From Paulinella micropora (Eukaryota > Cercozoa > Imbricatea > Euglyphida): a stretch of DNA of 32,521 nt. Below the pieces are notes generated by a model. That model did no database searches. It saw nothing but the letters and a program-made list of their open reading frames with translations, and was not told the DNA's origin. Numbering within the stretch: position 1 is the stretch's first letter; every line of letters begins with the position of its first letter. The translations under genes and the position numbers were made by a program. Shown here piece by piece: positions 1-9,251 of the stretch. The stretch lies in contig BJOX01000151.1 of the NCBI GenBank assembly GCA_009731375.1, positions 19,257 through 51,777 on the forward strand, in the 5' to 3' direction.

Positions 1-1
1 G

Positions 2-589
2 GCCTTGGCCTGGCCCCTGTGGACCGCAGGCCTGGTGTCCCTGCCGTTGGGCCTGATCCCGACGCGGGGCCGGCGGCTGGTGTCCCGGCGGCTCGGCCGG
101 TGGGCCCTGGCCGGCCACGGCGTGTTGCTCGCGGCCGCCGTCTACTCCGGCCGGGCCTGGCACGCCGAGGCCGCGGTGGCCGCCTACCAGCTGTACAACG
201 GCTGGGTCCTGTCCCGCGCGGGGCAGGGGCTGCGCCGGCGCCTGGGCCAGGCCCGCGTGTGCGCCCCCGCCCGGCAGCCCGCCCACTGCGCCGGGCGCGG
301 CGCGTACGTGGCCGCGCAGCTGCGGCTGATGGAACGGGCGTACCGGGCCAGCCTGGGCCTGTACTTGGGTTATCTAGCTGCCTGGCTGGCGCTGCTGCCC
401 GCGCTGTGGCCCGGGCGCCGGGCGCGGGCGTGGAGGGCCGTGGCCGTCACGGAGCTGGCGGTCCTGCTGGCCCTGCTGGAACTGCTGCTGAGCGTCGGGC
501 AGCTGTGGCACTACCACTCGGCCCGGGCCGCGGCCAGGCGCGCCCGGGCCTGCTCGCGGGCCGCGGTGCTGGCGGCGGACACTAACTGA
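2..589 (+). CDS. Multi-pass membrane protein, 5' end cut by window
   Basis: The reading frame is open from the left edge and ends at TGA 587-589. The first usable codon inside the window is a TTG at 5, so the true start probably lies outside. About 194 residues are visible, with four hydrophobic stretches near residues 2-19, 33-49, 116-135 and 145-167, separated by arginine-rich loops with two cysteines near residues 86 and 95. I do not recognise the family. It lies in the GC-rich block with the heliorhodopsin and capsid genes and is convergent with the heliorhodopsin gene, about 100 bp apart, so a viral membrane protein is a reasonable inference. The second frame open on the same strand is a shadow caused by high GC. 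Confidence is good that it is coding and low on function. Confidence 0.5.
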   Translation, partial: ALAWPLWTAGLVSLPLGLIPTRGRRLVSRRLGRWALAGHGVLLAAAVYSGRAWHAEAAVAAYQLYNGWVLSRAGQGLRRRLGQARVCAPARQPAHCAGRGAYVAAQLRLMERAYRASLGLYLGYLAAWLALLPALWPGRRARAWRAVAVTELAVLLALLELLLSVGQLWHYHSARAAARRARACSRAAVLAADTN

Positions 590-647
590 CGGCCGGCGGG
601 GCGGCCGGCGGGCCGCCCCCGGACGGCCGGGCGTGGTAACTAGGTTG

Positions 648-653
648 TTTATT
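648..653 (-). terminator. AATAAA poly(A) signal of the heliorhodopsin gene
   Basis: The minus strand reads AATAAA about 40 bases beyond the TAG stop of the heliorhodopsin gene, in an otherwise very GC-rich convergent spacer (590-692). Position and rarity in this composition make it a credible polyadenylation signal. It is inferred from sequence only. Confidence 0.45.
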
Positions 654-692
654 GAGAGGCACACGAACTAAAGAAAGGGGAGGAAGACGACG

Positions 693-1895
693 CTAGTCGG
701 CCCCGCAGCCGGGCTGCGGGAGCCACCCGGCGGAGGTCTGCCCGCGCAGGGATTGGAGCGCCAGCAGGGTCAGGGCCGTCTTGCTGAGCAGGCTCAGCGC
801 ACAGTAGCCCAGCTCCGCGGTCAGGTGTCCGGTGACGAGCTGCGCGCAGCGCTGCCGGTACAGGTAGCAGCCTCACAACATCTCCCAGCCACCAAAGGAC
901 ACAGAAAACACGGTCTGGAGGATCACCGCCAGCCGGATCCACTTTTGTATCTCGTGCGGCAGCGACCGTTGCACGCCCTGGGCCGCCGCCCACACCGGAA
1001 GCAGCGCTAGCACGCACAGGAGCCAGGAGCAGGCCCAACAGAACAGCGTGAGGTGCGTCAGGTGCACCGGCAGGGACCCCGGCACCTCGAAGTGCTGGTG
1101 CTGAACGCCCGTGGTCGAGCCCGCGAACGCTGGCAGTGCTGCCCGGCGGGGCCGCCACCTCAGGTCCCAATAAGGGAGGGCCCGCCCCGCCGACCCGCTG
1201 GGCTCGGTCCACGACTGGTCTGGTCCGTCGCCGGCGGGAGTGCCGGCCGACCCGCCCGGCCAGACCAACAACTGGTCTCGTTCCCCGCCGCCGCCGGGGG
1301 GGGTGGCGGACGCCGGCCCTTCCTCCCCCGCCGTCCTCGCTTGGACCCGGCCGGTGCTGACGGCGGCCCGGTCCCACGCCAGGCGGGGGACCAAGCCCCC
1401 AATCAAGACCATGAGGTGGCAGCAGGCGCAAGCAGTGACCAGCTGGGGCCACGAACGCTCGCCCGCCAGCAGCAGCAGCTGCAGCACCATCAGCGGCGCG
1501 GTGACTGCGTACTCCAGCCAACGGCAGACCTCGGAACCCAGGCAGAGCCTAGCGGGCAGGGCGCTGGTGGTCCACCCCGGCCGCCGGCACAGGACTACCA
1601 CCGTCTGCACGAGGTGGCCCAGTGCCGTCAGGAGGTGGAACCAAATGGAGAGCTGCCAGAGGGAGAGCGCCGCCGACAGGGGTCTCGGCTGCAACCGGGG
1701 CTGAGCTGCCCCGGCGGCCAGGGACACCGAGGCCACGGACAGCTGCGCGGGGGGCAGGGCCTTGGCGTAGTCCCAGGGGCCCGCCCAGATCACACAGGCC
1801 AGCACGAGGTGGACGGCCAGCGCCAGCGCGTTGGCGCCGGCCAGGACCGAGACTGCGCATTTTAGGCTGACGAAGCGAGGGCCGAAACCCCCCAT
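693..1895 (-). CDS. Heliorhodopsin, one in-frame TGA before helix 7
   Basis: Heliorhodopsins are retinal-binding seven-helix photoreceptors distinct from type 1 rhodopsins. The start is taken as ATG 1895 because the frame further upstream runs into a (GA)n tract. Helices 1-4 lie near residues 10-37, 78-102, 122-144 and 150-170. Histidines 29 and 94 sit where family members have cavity histidines, and helix 3 has the RWLEY motif with the counterion Glu128. A hydrophilic Gly/Pro-rich stretch of about 100 residues (175-275) separates helix 4 from helix 5 (280-305); it is unusual for the family and could be an unspliced intron. Helix 6 is at 312-334. A TGA at 873-875 then interrupts the frame, but the same frame continues to TAG 693 and encodes helix 7 with the motif ALSLLSKTAL, whose lysine (codon 780-782) is the expected Schiff-base residue. 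The TGA is a nonsense mutation, a sequence error or a recoded codon. The fold call is strong; activity is uncertain. Confidence 0.78.
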
Positions 1896-1983
1896 CTTTG
1901 AAGCTTGGGCGAGAGCCAGCGCTAGCGGCGCGGACCCCCTTTTTCGCGCGCACCCCGCTCCTTCCTTTCCCCCTCGGTCCTTT

Positions 1984-2028
1984 GCTCTCTCTCTCTCTCG
2001 CTCTTGCTCTCTCTCTCTCTCTCTCTTG

Positions 2029-2072
<44 letters not shown>

Positions 2073-2078
2073 CTCTCT
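1984..2078. repeat. (CT)n microsatellite between two minus-strand genes
   Basis: An almost pure CT tract with a few TTG and TTTC interruptions fills the 262-bp spacer between the heliorhodopsin start (1895) and the stop of the upstream 372-residue gene (2158). It produces open frames on both strands that translate as Leu-Ser or Arg-Glu repeats and are not genes. As a polypurine tract upstream of the heliorhodopsin it may lie in that gene's promoter. Confidence 0.85.
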
Positions 2079-2157
2079 GGCGTGCGCGCACTCCACGGGC
2101 CCCGGCGGCTTCCCCCTCCCGCCGTGGGAAGAGGAGACGCAGGGGAGGGGGCGGGCC

Positions 2158-3276
2158 TCACTCTGCCGTCGCCCCCGGCGGGTGCAAGCCGCCGGGCGAG
2201 CTCCCGTCCGAGCCAGGGGCGGGGAGTGCGGGCTTGGCGTCTAGCGGCGCCCGCCGCGTGGGGTTCGCTAGCGGTATGCTGTAACGGACCGCCGCAAAAC
2301 CCCTGTCCAAGTTAAACCACACCACAGCATTACGAGCGTCCCTGTCCAGCAGAAATTGTATGCAGCGTTCAGCGGTCCGCACAAAGTCCTGCGCGTCCAG
2401 GTGGTCCAGCCCCGGCGCCAGCAGCGTCAGGCTCCGCTCGCAGAACGTGTTGATCACGGTGTCTGTTACCACGGCCCGCACCGTGGCCGGCCCCAGCTTG
2501 CGCTGGCTCAGCTTAGCCGGCTCCGGCCTAGCCTCCCCCGAGTGGCGCCACGCCCGGCTAGCCGCGGCCAGCGCATTCAGCTCCAGGGCTACGAAGGCCG
2601 CACACTCTCGGTGCGCCGCGCCGGGCAGGTCGTCGATGGCCAGGTCGAGGCTGGTGTAATGCGCCCACTCGTGCGTCATAGCGTTCAGGCTGCGCACGTT
2701 GTACGGCAGCTTGAGCTGGGCCAGCACGTCCGCACACTGCGCGGCGTCGGGCGCGGCCGTCGTCGCGTGTGGCGGCACGCCGGCGGTGCCCGACGCCGCG
2801 AGGTCGGGCTCGCCGCCGGCAGTGCTGATTTCGAGGTGTGGCAGCCGCAGCATCTGCCTCTCCGGTGCCCCCAGGCGCTCATACAGGTCGAGATCGCTCT
2901 TCCAGGCCTCGGTCGCGCCGGCGTGGGCATGCAGCGTTACCCGGTAGCGCCCGTACTGGGACAGCTCCTGCAAGGAGTGCAGATCCCAGCGCCCGGGCCC
3001 CGTCAACAGGAAGCGGGCGCGGGGGCCGCGCGCGGTATTGTCCTCTACTAGCCACCTCTCCGGGGAGCGCCGGTGGTAGAGAGCTAGCCCCGGGCCCTGC
3101 CAGGTCGTGGCCGCCCGGTGACCGTCCGGGTCCCGGGCGCCAGCGGGGGCGGAGCTGCCCCCGGGGCCGCCCAGGTGCGGGGCCCGGGCTAGCAGATGCG
3201 AGCGGAGTTCATCGGTGGAGGCGCTCGGGGCGGGGCCGGTTGCTGCGCGCCGGTAAGGATGGAAACGTCCGGCCAT
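2158..3276 (-). CDS. Unknown 372-aa protein, candidate capsid triplex
   Basis: It starts at ATG 3276 and stops at TGA 2158-2160, giving 372 residues. Codon use is GC-rich like the capsid gene. The N-terminal 60 residues and the C-terminal 35 are low-complexity Pro/Gly/Ala-rich. The core (about 65-340) is a globular alpha/beta sequence with no membrane segment and no motif I can tie to an enzyme; the best-conserved-looking parts are around residues 190-215 and 255-335. It is transcribed divergently from the major capsid protein gene with a 357-bp spacer, so the two may share control. Mirusviruses and herpesviruses need triplex proteins to clamp HK97-fold capsomers, and position and size make this a candidate, but that is inference from context only. 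Confidence 0.5.
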   Translation of the reverse strand: MAGRFHPYRRAATGPAPSASTDELRSHLLARAPHLGGPGGSSAPAGARDPDGHRAATTWQGPGLALYHRRSPERWLVEDNTARGPRARFLLTGPGRWDLHSLQELSQYGRYRVTLHAHAGATEAWKSDLDLYERLGAPERQMLRLPHLEISTAGGEPDLAASGTAGVPPHATTAAPDAAQCADVLAQLKLPYNVRSLNAMTHEWAHYTSLDLAIDDLPGAAHRECAAFVALELNALAAASRAWRHSGEARPEPAKLSQRKLGPATVRAVVTDTVINTFCERSLTLLAPGLDHLDAQDFVRTAERCIQFLLDRDARNAVVWFNLDRGFAAVRYSIPLANPTRRAPLDAKPALPAPGSDGSSPGGLHPPGATAE

Positions 3277-3633
3277 CTACAGCACACCGCGGCCGGTCTG
3301 GGCAGGCTGGCCGCTGGGCGTGCTTTTTTGCCAACTCGTACCACCTCCCTTTCCCCCCTGTGCTGGACGCCGCCTTCTCCCTTGCCGGCCGGCCGGGCGG
3401 GGGGGAGAGGGAAGAGGAGGAAAGGGGGGCCGACCCCCCTCTCTCCCCCTCCCCAGCCCCCGGGCGGGAGGGAGGCAGGGAGGTGGCGGCGAGAGAGAGA
3501 GACGGAAGGCCCGCGGCGGGGGGGAGAGGGTGCAGAGTGAGCTCGCCACCCCCCGGCCATTCTTTGCCCTCCCCGACAAAGCAAGACCTCACCGGGGTTT
3601 TTTTTTCTGGCGCGGCCTGAGACGACCTGCGAC
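3277..3633. promoter_or_regulatory. Divergent spacer between capsid gene and its neighbour
   Basis: This 357-bp spacer separates the two divergent start codons (ATG 3276 minus, ATG 3634 plus). It has strong strand asymmetry: a G/A-rich block at 3395-3540 and a T run just upstream of the capsid ATG (about 3598-3606). I see no TATA box. It presumably holds both promoters. Open frames across it are by-products of its GC content. Confidence 0.4.
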
Positions 3634-6600
3634 ATGGACCTGGACGCCGCCGAGAAGCACAGTGACGGGGAAACGCGCGGCGAAGAGGCAGAAGTAGAGT
3701 CGTTCTGGAACCTGCCCTCCCAGACACCGGGCGTGCTCCCGCCGGCCGCGCCACTGGCGCGCCAGCGGCCCGCTCGCCCGCCCGTGGCGCCCTCGTCGCG
3801 GTCAAGGGGTCCCGGCGGGCCCACGAGGGCGGGCCGGCCGGGGGCACGCCAACGCCACGCAAGAGGCGCAAGGTGGCGTGGTACGACGACGAGGACGACG
3901 AGGAGTCCCAGCCCCTCATGCCGGGCGGGCGCGTGTCGCAGATGCTGGAGTGTTTCAACCGCGCCCTCAGCCGCGAGCGGCCGATTACGCTCAAGAGGGC
4001 GGTGGCGGCCGCGGGCCAGATCGCGGACGGCGACCCGTACGAATTCATCACCCAGAGCCTGTGGAACAGCTTTGAGGGGGGCCACTTCACGACGGACCAG
4101 ATGTTTATGAAGATGATCGTGGTGAGCCGGCCGGAGCTGCTCAACCTGATCCAGATGACGACGCTGGCCGACTTTTTGAGCGCGAACCCGAACATCAAGC
4201 CGCACGGGGACACGCTGGCCATCATGGAATGGGAATTCAGCCCCAAGGCCCTGAACCCCAAGAGCTTGCGCGTCCCGGGCACGCTGCTGCAGACGAGCCG
4301 CTCGCGCAAGACACAGGCCATCCAACACTACGGCGTGGGCTTCATCATGCCCTCGGACTGGCCCATGGACAAGACCAAGGTGGCGTACTACGAGAAGTCG
4401 CTCAAGGCGCTGAGCGAGTCGGTCGTCTTGTCCCTGAACTACAACCTGGTGGAAAAGCTCAAGCTGGAGGCCGTGCGCCGGTTAGTCGACACCGACTACA
4501 AGCTGCCCCTGCGTGACCTGCGCGCGCTCAGCAACATGCTGGAGGCCCGCTACGCCCAAACCTTCTCCGTCAACAAGGACGGCGTGGGGATCACGGGCGT
4601 CGAGGTGCAGTGCGTCAGCAAGCTGCGCGATCTGGGGAAGGAGCCGGACATGGTGCTGCTGACCAACGAGGTGTACCGCTTCGCGCACACGATCAAGGCC
4701 GAGAACCGCCTGCTGCCCAAGTTTGGGAACCAGGAGACGAAGCTCCCGACGTACGACCGCACGAACCAGTCGGTGGTCATGCTGCGCACGACCCACGGGC
4801 TGGACGCGGTGCCCTCGCGCAGCTACCAGGTCGGGCGGCGCGACCCGGTCGACCCGACCACGACCCCTTGCTACGTGTCGGAACGGTTCGTGATGCTGCC
4901 GCTGCGCTACACGGGGGCTTCCGACTACCGCGACTACATGACCTCGCACCGGACGATCGGCATCGTGAATGGTGAGCAGGGGGAGCTGCACTACCTGACG
5001 CTGAAGCGCGTCCTGCGCGAGTGCGGCCTCTTCGACACGGTCGGCGGCCTGCTGACCGGGCCCGGCCGGGAACTGCTGCGCCTGATCCTGGCGACGGGGG
5101 GTGGTGGCGGGGGGGACGGGGGGCGGCGCCGCCGTCCCGGCGCCGGGGGCGGCGGTGGCGGCGGCGGAGGCGGTGGCGGTGGCGGCCACGGGGACGGCGG
5201 CGGAGCCGACGAGTTCAACCTGGGCACGCTGTACGAGAAGGCGGGGATGCGCTCCATCATCACGGGCCTGATCTTGGACCGCCCCCACACGTGGGAACAG
5301 CTGCGCGCCCAGTCCGGCTACGGGCTGGCGCGCAGGGCCGACGCCGAGGGCAAGCACCCCACGTCCCGCGTGCGGCTCGGCGTCTTTGCGCGCGGCCAGC
5401 TCACGCGGGGAGAGCTGGCTGCGGCCGGGGACTGGGAGGGAGTCCAAAATCTCATCCTGCCGATCGAGGGGACACTCCACGCCGATGACGAGATCAAATA
5501 CATCCTCTTGCCCCAGCAGTACCAGCAGCCACTGGCACAAGTAGTACGGACCTTCATGGCTGCCAGCCCCGACACTGCCGCGCGGATCGTAGAGCTACTA
5601 AATGAGGCTGGAGGAGACGAGAAAGCAGCAGGATTGGTCCAGCAGGAGTTGCAACCACAATGGGACGGAGGGGAACTACTGCAGACCTGCTTAGTGTGTT
5701 TGCAGGGCGTAAGGGGCGCAGACGACCTCGACGACGATCAGAAAGCGAAGCTCCTAGAGATCGTGGCGGCCTCGGTGGCGGTGGGCGTCTACATGCGGAA
5801 GAGCAACTATCGAGTGCCCCCTTTGCTCCGGGACGTGTTGTTCCGGGCCTGGGGGATCCAGCAGGGAGCAGGGGATTGGAACGTCGGTAACGCCCTCGGC
5901 GACGAGGTAGACAGCAAGCAGCCTACCTTCGTGGCGCTGTCGCAGCTCCTGTCCCCCAAGGACAACAAACAGGATCTGTCTACCCTCAAGACTCTGGGCC
6001 GGCTCTTCCCCGGACGTGGTATTCGTGGCCTGCCAGACAATGACAAGAGGATCCAGTTCCTGCAGAAGATGGACAACTGGGCCCGGGCGCCGAACACGAA
6101 CCCGCACGACCGGCTCCAGCGCGAGATCTACTATCGCTTCGCCATCAGCAGCGCGGTGCAGGCGTGGGAGGCGCTGCCGGAAGATCTCCGGGAAGGCCGG
6201 ACCCACAGCGAAACGGGAGACACGTACATGCTCGCGCTGCAAGAGGCTGGCAGGGTCCAGGGCCGCGAGCACAGCCTGGTCCAGGAGGCGATCGTGTCCG
6301 CCGTGGCACAGCAGGGCGCCGAGGGCAGCGACGGCAAGTCCGACAGACCGCAGCCCGCGCCGGTGTTTGCCTGGCTGCAGGCCACGCCCGTAACCCTGTT
6401 CTGCCTCGAGCAGCTGCTAGACCTGGACCTGCCCGTGCCGCTAGGGTTTGTGCTCTTTCGGCCCAGGGTGCTGTTCGTGGGCGGCTCGGCGCTGTTTATG
6501 CGCCAGGGCGGCAGCACGTGCAGCGTCGTGTGCAAGGACAGCGAAGTGATTTTCGCCAACGACCCGGACTCGTTCCAGACGGCGGTGCAGGTGCGCTTCA

Positions 6601-7175
6601 AGGCCGGCACGGTGGTCACGGACCATCGCACGCTGCGCTTCGCGCCCAACATCGTGTCCGTGAGGTACGAGAGCGGGGGGGGTGTGCGCATCGCGCGGCT
6701 GCAGGCGCACGCCGGGCGCGTGGCCCCCGACGAGTGGGACCTGCTGGCCGTGCCGGTGCCGTACAACTACTCGCCCCCGCACTGGTTCTCGTCCATGACC
6801 GGCACTTTCTCGTCGGGGCTGCTGGGCACCAACACCGCCGACGACCCGTGCGCGGAGATCTTCCAGTACGCGTGCGAGAGGGTCGGCTACGAAGTGGAGG
6901 CACTCAAGGAGGCACAGACTAGCCTCTTTACCGAGCACGGCCTCCTCAAGCCCAAGGCCCACGAACAGAGCATCTGCAGCCGGGGGGCGCAGTACACGTA
7001 CAGCGTAGCACAGCGCCGCCTGGTGGACGAGGTAGGGGGCCGCACGGCGCTGGGCCCGCGGGCGGACCCGCACGCCTTCATGCAGCTCAAGGGCTATGCG
7101 GCGGAATTTGCCGGGCAGGGCATCCAGGGGGCCAACTTCCTCACGCCCCTGCTGGGCGCACAGCCGCGGGACTAG
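3634..7175 (+). CDS. HK97-fold major capsid protein, mirusvirus-like
   Basis: The main frame runs without a stop from about 3666 to TAG 7173-7175, giving 1,100 residues from the GTG at 3873. The only ATG with a sensible leader is 3634, in another frame; it opens an acidic leader of about 55 residues. A one-event frame change (indel or tiny intron) somewhere in 3666-3870 would link them. Just before 3873 the main frame encodes PRKRRKV, a classic nuclear localisation motif, followed by an Asp/Glu cluster. Residues 105-180 (from 3873) contain MEWEFSPKALNP and SRSRKTQAIQHYG, and residues 850-870 contain PLGFVLFRP. These patterns match my recollection of mirusvirus capsid proteins: N-arm near the start, P/A-domain near the end, tower insertion between. 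A Gly-rich stretch (about 5092-5205) lies inside the putative tower. Family assignment is from pattern memory, not a search. Confidence 0.68.
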
Positions 7176-7454
7176 GCGCGGCCGGCCGGAGTCCGCTTCT
7201 TTTTTTCTCTCCCCTTTGCGTCCTCTCTCGGGCCGGTCGGCCCACGGCCAGGCCCTCGGGGACAACTAGAGCATTTCTTTTTCTTGGCTGCTTATAAAAA
7301 AATTACCTAGACCGGCCGCTACTAGCACAGCAACACGCCCTCTCCTCCCCTCTTTTGCCCTGCCACAGAACCCCCTGTTTTCTTAAGCCCGGCCCACAAG
7401 GTCAGGCCCTCGGATCTACGACACCAGCGCAGGCGGTGTTACGTACGAGGCCCT
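7176..7454. other. Spacer at the GC-rich to AT-rich junction
   Basis: No gene is visible here. The segment follows the capsid stop, contains pyrimidine-rich stretches and one TATA-like sequence (TTATAAAAAAATTA, about 7290-7303), and remains GC-rich until about 7445. Base composition and gene style change within about 15 bp at 7445-7460, marking the left edge of the AT-rich viral element. Confidence 0.5.
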
Positions 7455-7460
7455 GCTTTG

Positions 7461-7685
7461 ATGAATAGCAATGTTTATCAATACAACTGGTTTTGGTGCG
7501 ACAGCTTTGACAATACCCGCCCTCTGTGGAGCAAGGACCAAAACGAAATCAGTGGATTAAGTCTAGACACTGAGCGACGATGGGAATTTATCGCAACCAC
7601 TGCCAATATTACATCTAATCATTACACATTCGTTGTCACTCAGCAAGAAGTAACTGTTAAAAACGGCACCATTACTAGGAATTAA
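7461..7685 (+). CDS. Short ORF, probable C-terminal remnant
   Basis: ATG 7461 to TAA 7683-7685 gives 74 residues rich in Trp, Asn and Thr, ending in a beta-strand-like stretch (FVVTQQEVTV). It begins almost exactly at the composition boundary and has no TATATACA-like box upstream, so it reads as the tail of a longer structural protein truncated by the junction. It is followed by the fibre-like gene in the same orientation and could be part of a structural gene pair. I do not recognise the family. Confidence 0.35.
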   Translation: MNSNVYQYNWFWCDSFDNTRPLWSKDQNEISGLSLDTERRWEFIATTANITSNHYTFVVTQQEVTVKNGTITRN

Positions 7686-7754
7686 ACCCCCATCCGTTGA
7701 AGTAATAGGTAGTAATTAATTTTGATAGATTTTTTTTTTGATAATATAGGAACA

Positions 7755-9011
7755 ATGAGTCACCAACGAAATTTAGTCGCACAAGATGATGGAGGGAATT
7801 TTGTTAATTTGAAATGTGGAACTTATGGAGAATTAAAAACAAAATTAACTGATGACAACTTGACAGCATTCGGTGAAATATCCACAGCACAATACACACC
7901 AATTGTTCAAGAGACATTTATGTACAATGTAAATTCTGCTAAATGGGATAGTGCTGTTGTTAATTCTACTATTGAAATGAAGAATTCAATGGCTAGTCTA
8001 TCAACAACTGCCGCGGCAGGGGCTAGCGGATATATACAATCAAAAAAAAGAATTAAATATCGTGCTGGGATGGGAGTGTGTGTAAGATTTACCGCTTTAT
8101 GGAGTACGACGGAAGCAAATGGTGCTCAATATCTTTCTGCGGTTGGTTTAGGTGATAGTGCTTTTACAGATGGTTTCTTCTTTGGTAGAGAAAATGGAGC
8201 AATGAAAATATATCACAACCGAGGAGGAGCGACTATTAATGCTTATTCTCAAACAGCTTGGAATGTTGATAAGGCTGATGGAAAAACATACTTACCCGCC
8301 ATTGATTTTACAAAGGGTAATGTTTTTCAAATTAAGTTTCAATAATTAGGCTTTGGTCAAGTATCTTTTTATATTGAAAATCCTAATACTGGAGATTTTC
8401 AAATGGTTCATTCTATTCGTTATGATAACACACAAACTTTAACGATCCTGAATAATACTACTTTACCTTTCACCGCTTATATAGCAAATGTTGGTGGAGT
8501 TGTAGCAGTCCAAAATGTTAAAGTTGCTAGTGTTGGATGCTTCATTGAAGGAATAGAAATTATAAGGGGTATTCCGTTTATTTATGAAAGAACCGCCAAT
8601 GCGACCAATGCTGTAGCACACGTGTTTACAATGAGAAATAATGCGACTGCCGCAGGTGGTGCTCTTACCAATTATAGTATATTTTATCCGCGACGACTAA
8701 CTATCTTAAATACTGACTCTAAGACTAGTTGTATTATTTAAGTAATAAAAAATGCTACTCTGACAAATGCTGTCTATGTTGAAAATAATGCTAATACAAG
8801 TCTGGTTTCATTTGATACTTCAGCTACTGTGGCTAATGGAAATACTATTGCGGTTATCTTTGTAAATTTGAGTAGTGCTGAGACGATTAATCTAAATGAT
8901 TATGATTTGGACGATATGCTACCAGGCGATAGATTAACCATAACATCACAAGCAACATCTGCTCAAACGATAAGTATTCAGTATGCTTTAACTTGGATTG
9001 AAGACCCATAG
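7755..9011 (+). pseudogene. Fibre-like structural protein, two in-frame TAA
   Basis: A single frame runs from ATG 7755 to TAG 9009-9011 (418 codons), interrupted by TAA at 8343-8345 and 8739-8741. Codons on both sides stay in the same frame, so these are point nonsense changes. The protein is rich in Asn, Thr, Ala and short beta-strand patterns. The middle segment with GFFFGRENGA, then LGFGQVSFYIENP and VHSIRYDN, resembles a beta-rich fibre or spike domain seen in large DNA viruses and polinton-like viruses; that is from memory. In relatives I recall, a Trp precedes LG at the first stop. The second stop lies in a poorly conserved part. It is likely a virion surface protein in origin and not functional as written. 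Confidence 0.6.
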
Positions 9012-9051
9012 ATTATTTTTAGAAATATTTATTTTTCCAATAGTATATACA

Positions 9052-9246
9052 ATGTCGTGTAAAGAGTGCGAAAAAAAAGATACTCTAACTGCTAGTGCTG
9101 ATAATTACCAATTCTGCGATGAAACTTGTGCTATCGCATACTTTACAAAAAATGAAGATGTGAATGATGTTAGACGGGAAAACTTAATTAAGTTCTTTAC
9201 AAAGGCTAAGAAAGCCCGCGAGGAATACGAAAAAAAAGAAATGTAA
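9052..9246 (+). CDS. Small zinc-binding protein, 64 aa
   Basis: ATG 9052 is chosen over the upstream in-frame codons because AGTATATACA ends directly before it, matching the box seen upstream of other genes in this element. The 64-residue product has two Cys pairs (CKEC near residue 3 and CDETC near residue 24), consistent with a small MYM- or HIT-type zinc knuckle, followed by a charged helix rich in Lys and Glu. It is intact. It lies 41 bp after the structural gene and is convergent with the next gene, 5 bp away. The function is unknown; DNA or protein binding is inferred. Confidence 0.6.
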   Translation: MSCKECEKKDTLTASADNYQFCDETCAIAYFTKNEDVNDVRRENLIKFFTKAKKAREEYEKKEM

Positions 9247-9251
9247 AAGCA

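Noticed and set aside
649-1865. Alternative frames over the heliorhodopsin on both strands
   Set aside because: Only the frame of ATG 1895 gives hydrophobic helices with heliorhodopsin motifs; the others are Pro/Arg/Gly-rich shadows.
1922-2161. Read-through of the TGA at 2158 as Trp
   Set aside because: The extension would run straight into a (GA)n microsatellite, giving Arg-Glu repeats, so TGA is best read as a stop there.
4482-5540. A 352-codon minus-strand frame inside the capsid gene
   Set aside because: It is a shadow of high-GC codon usage; it has no domain signal, while the plus frame is long and motif-bearing.
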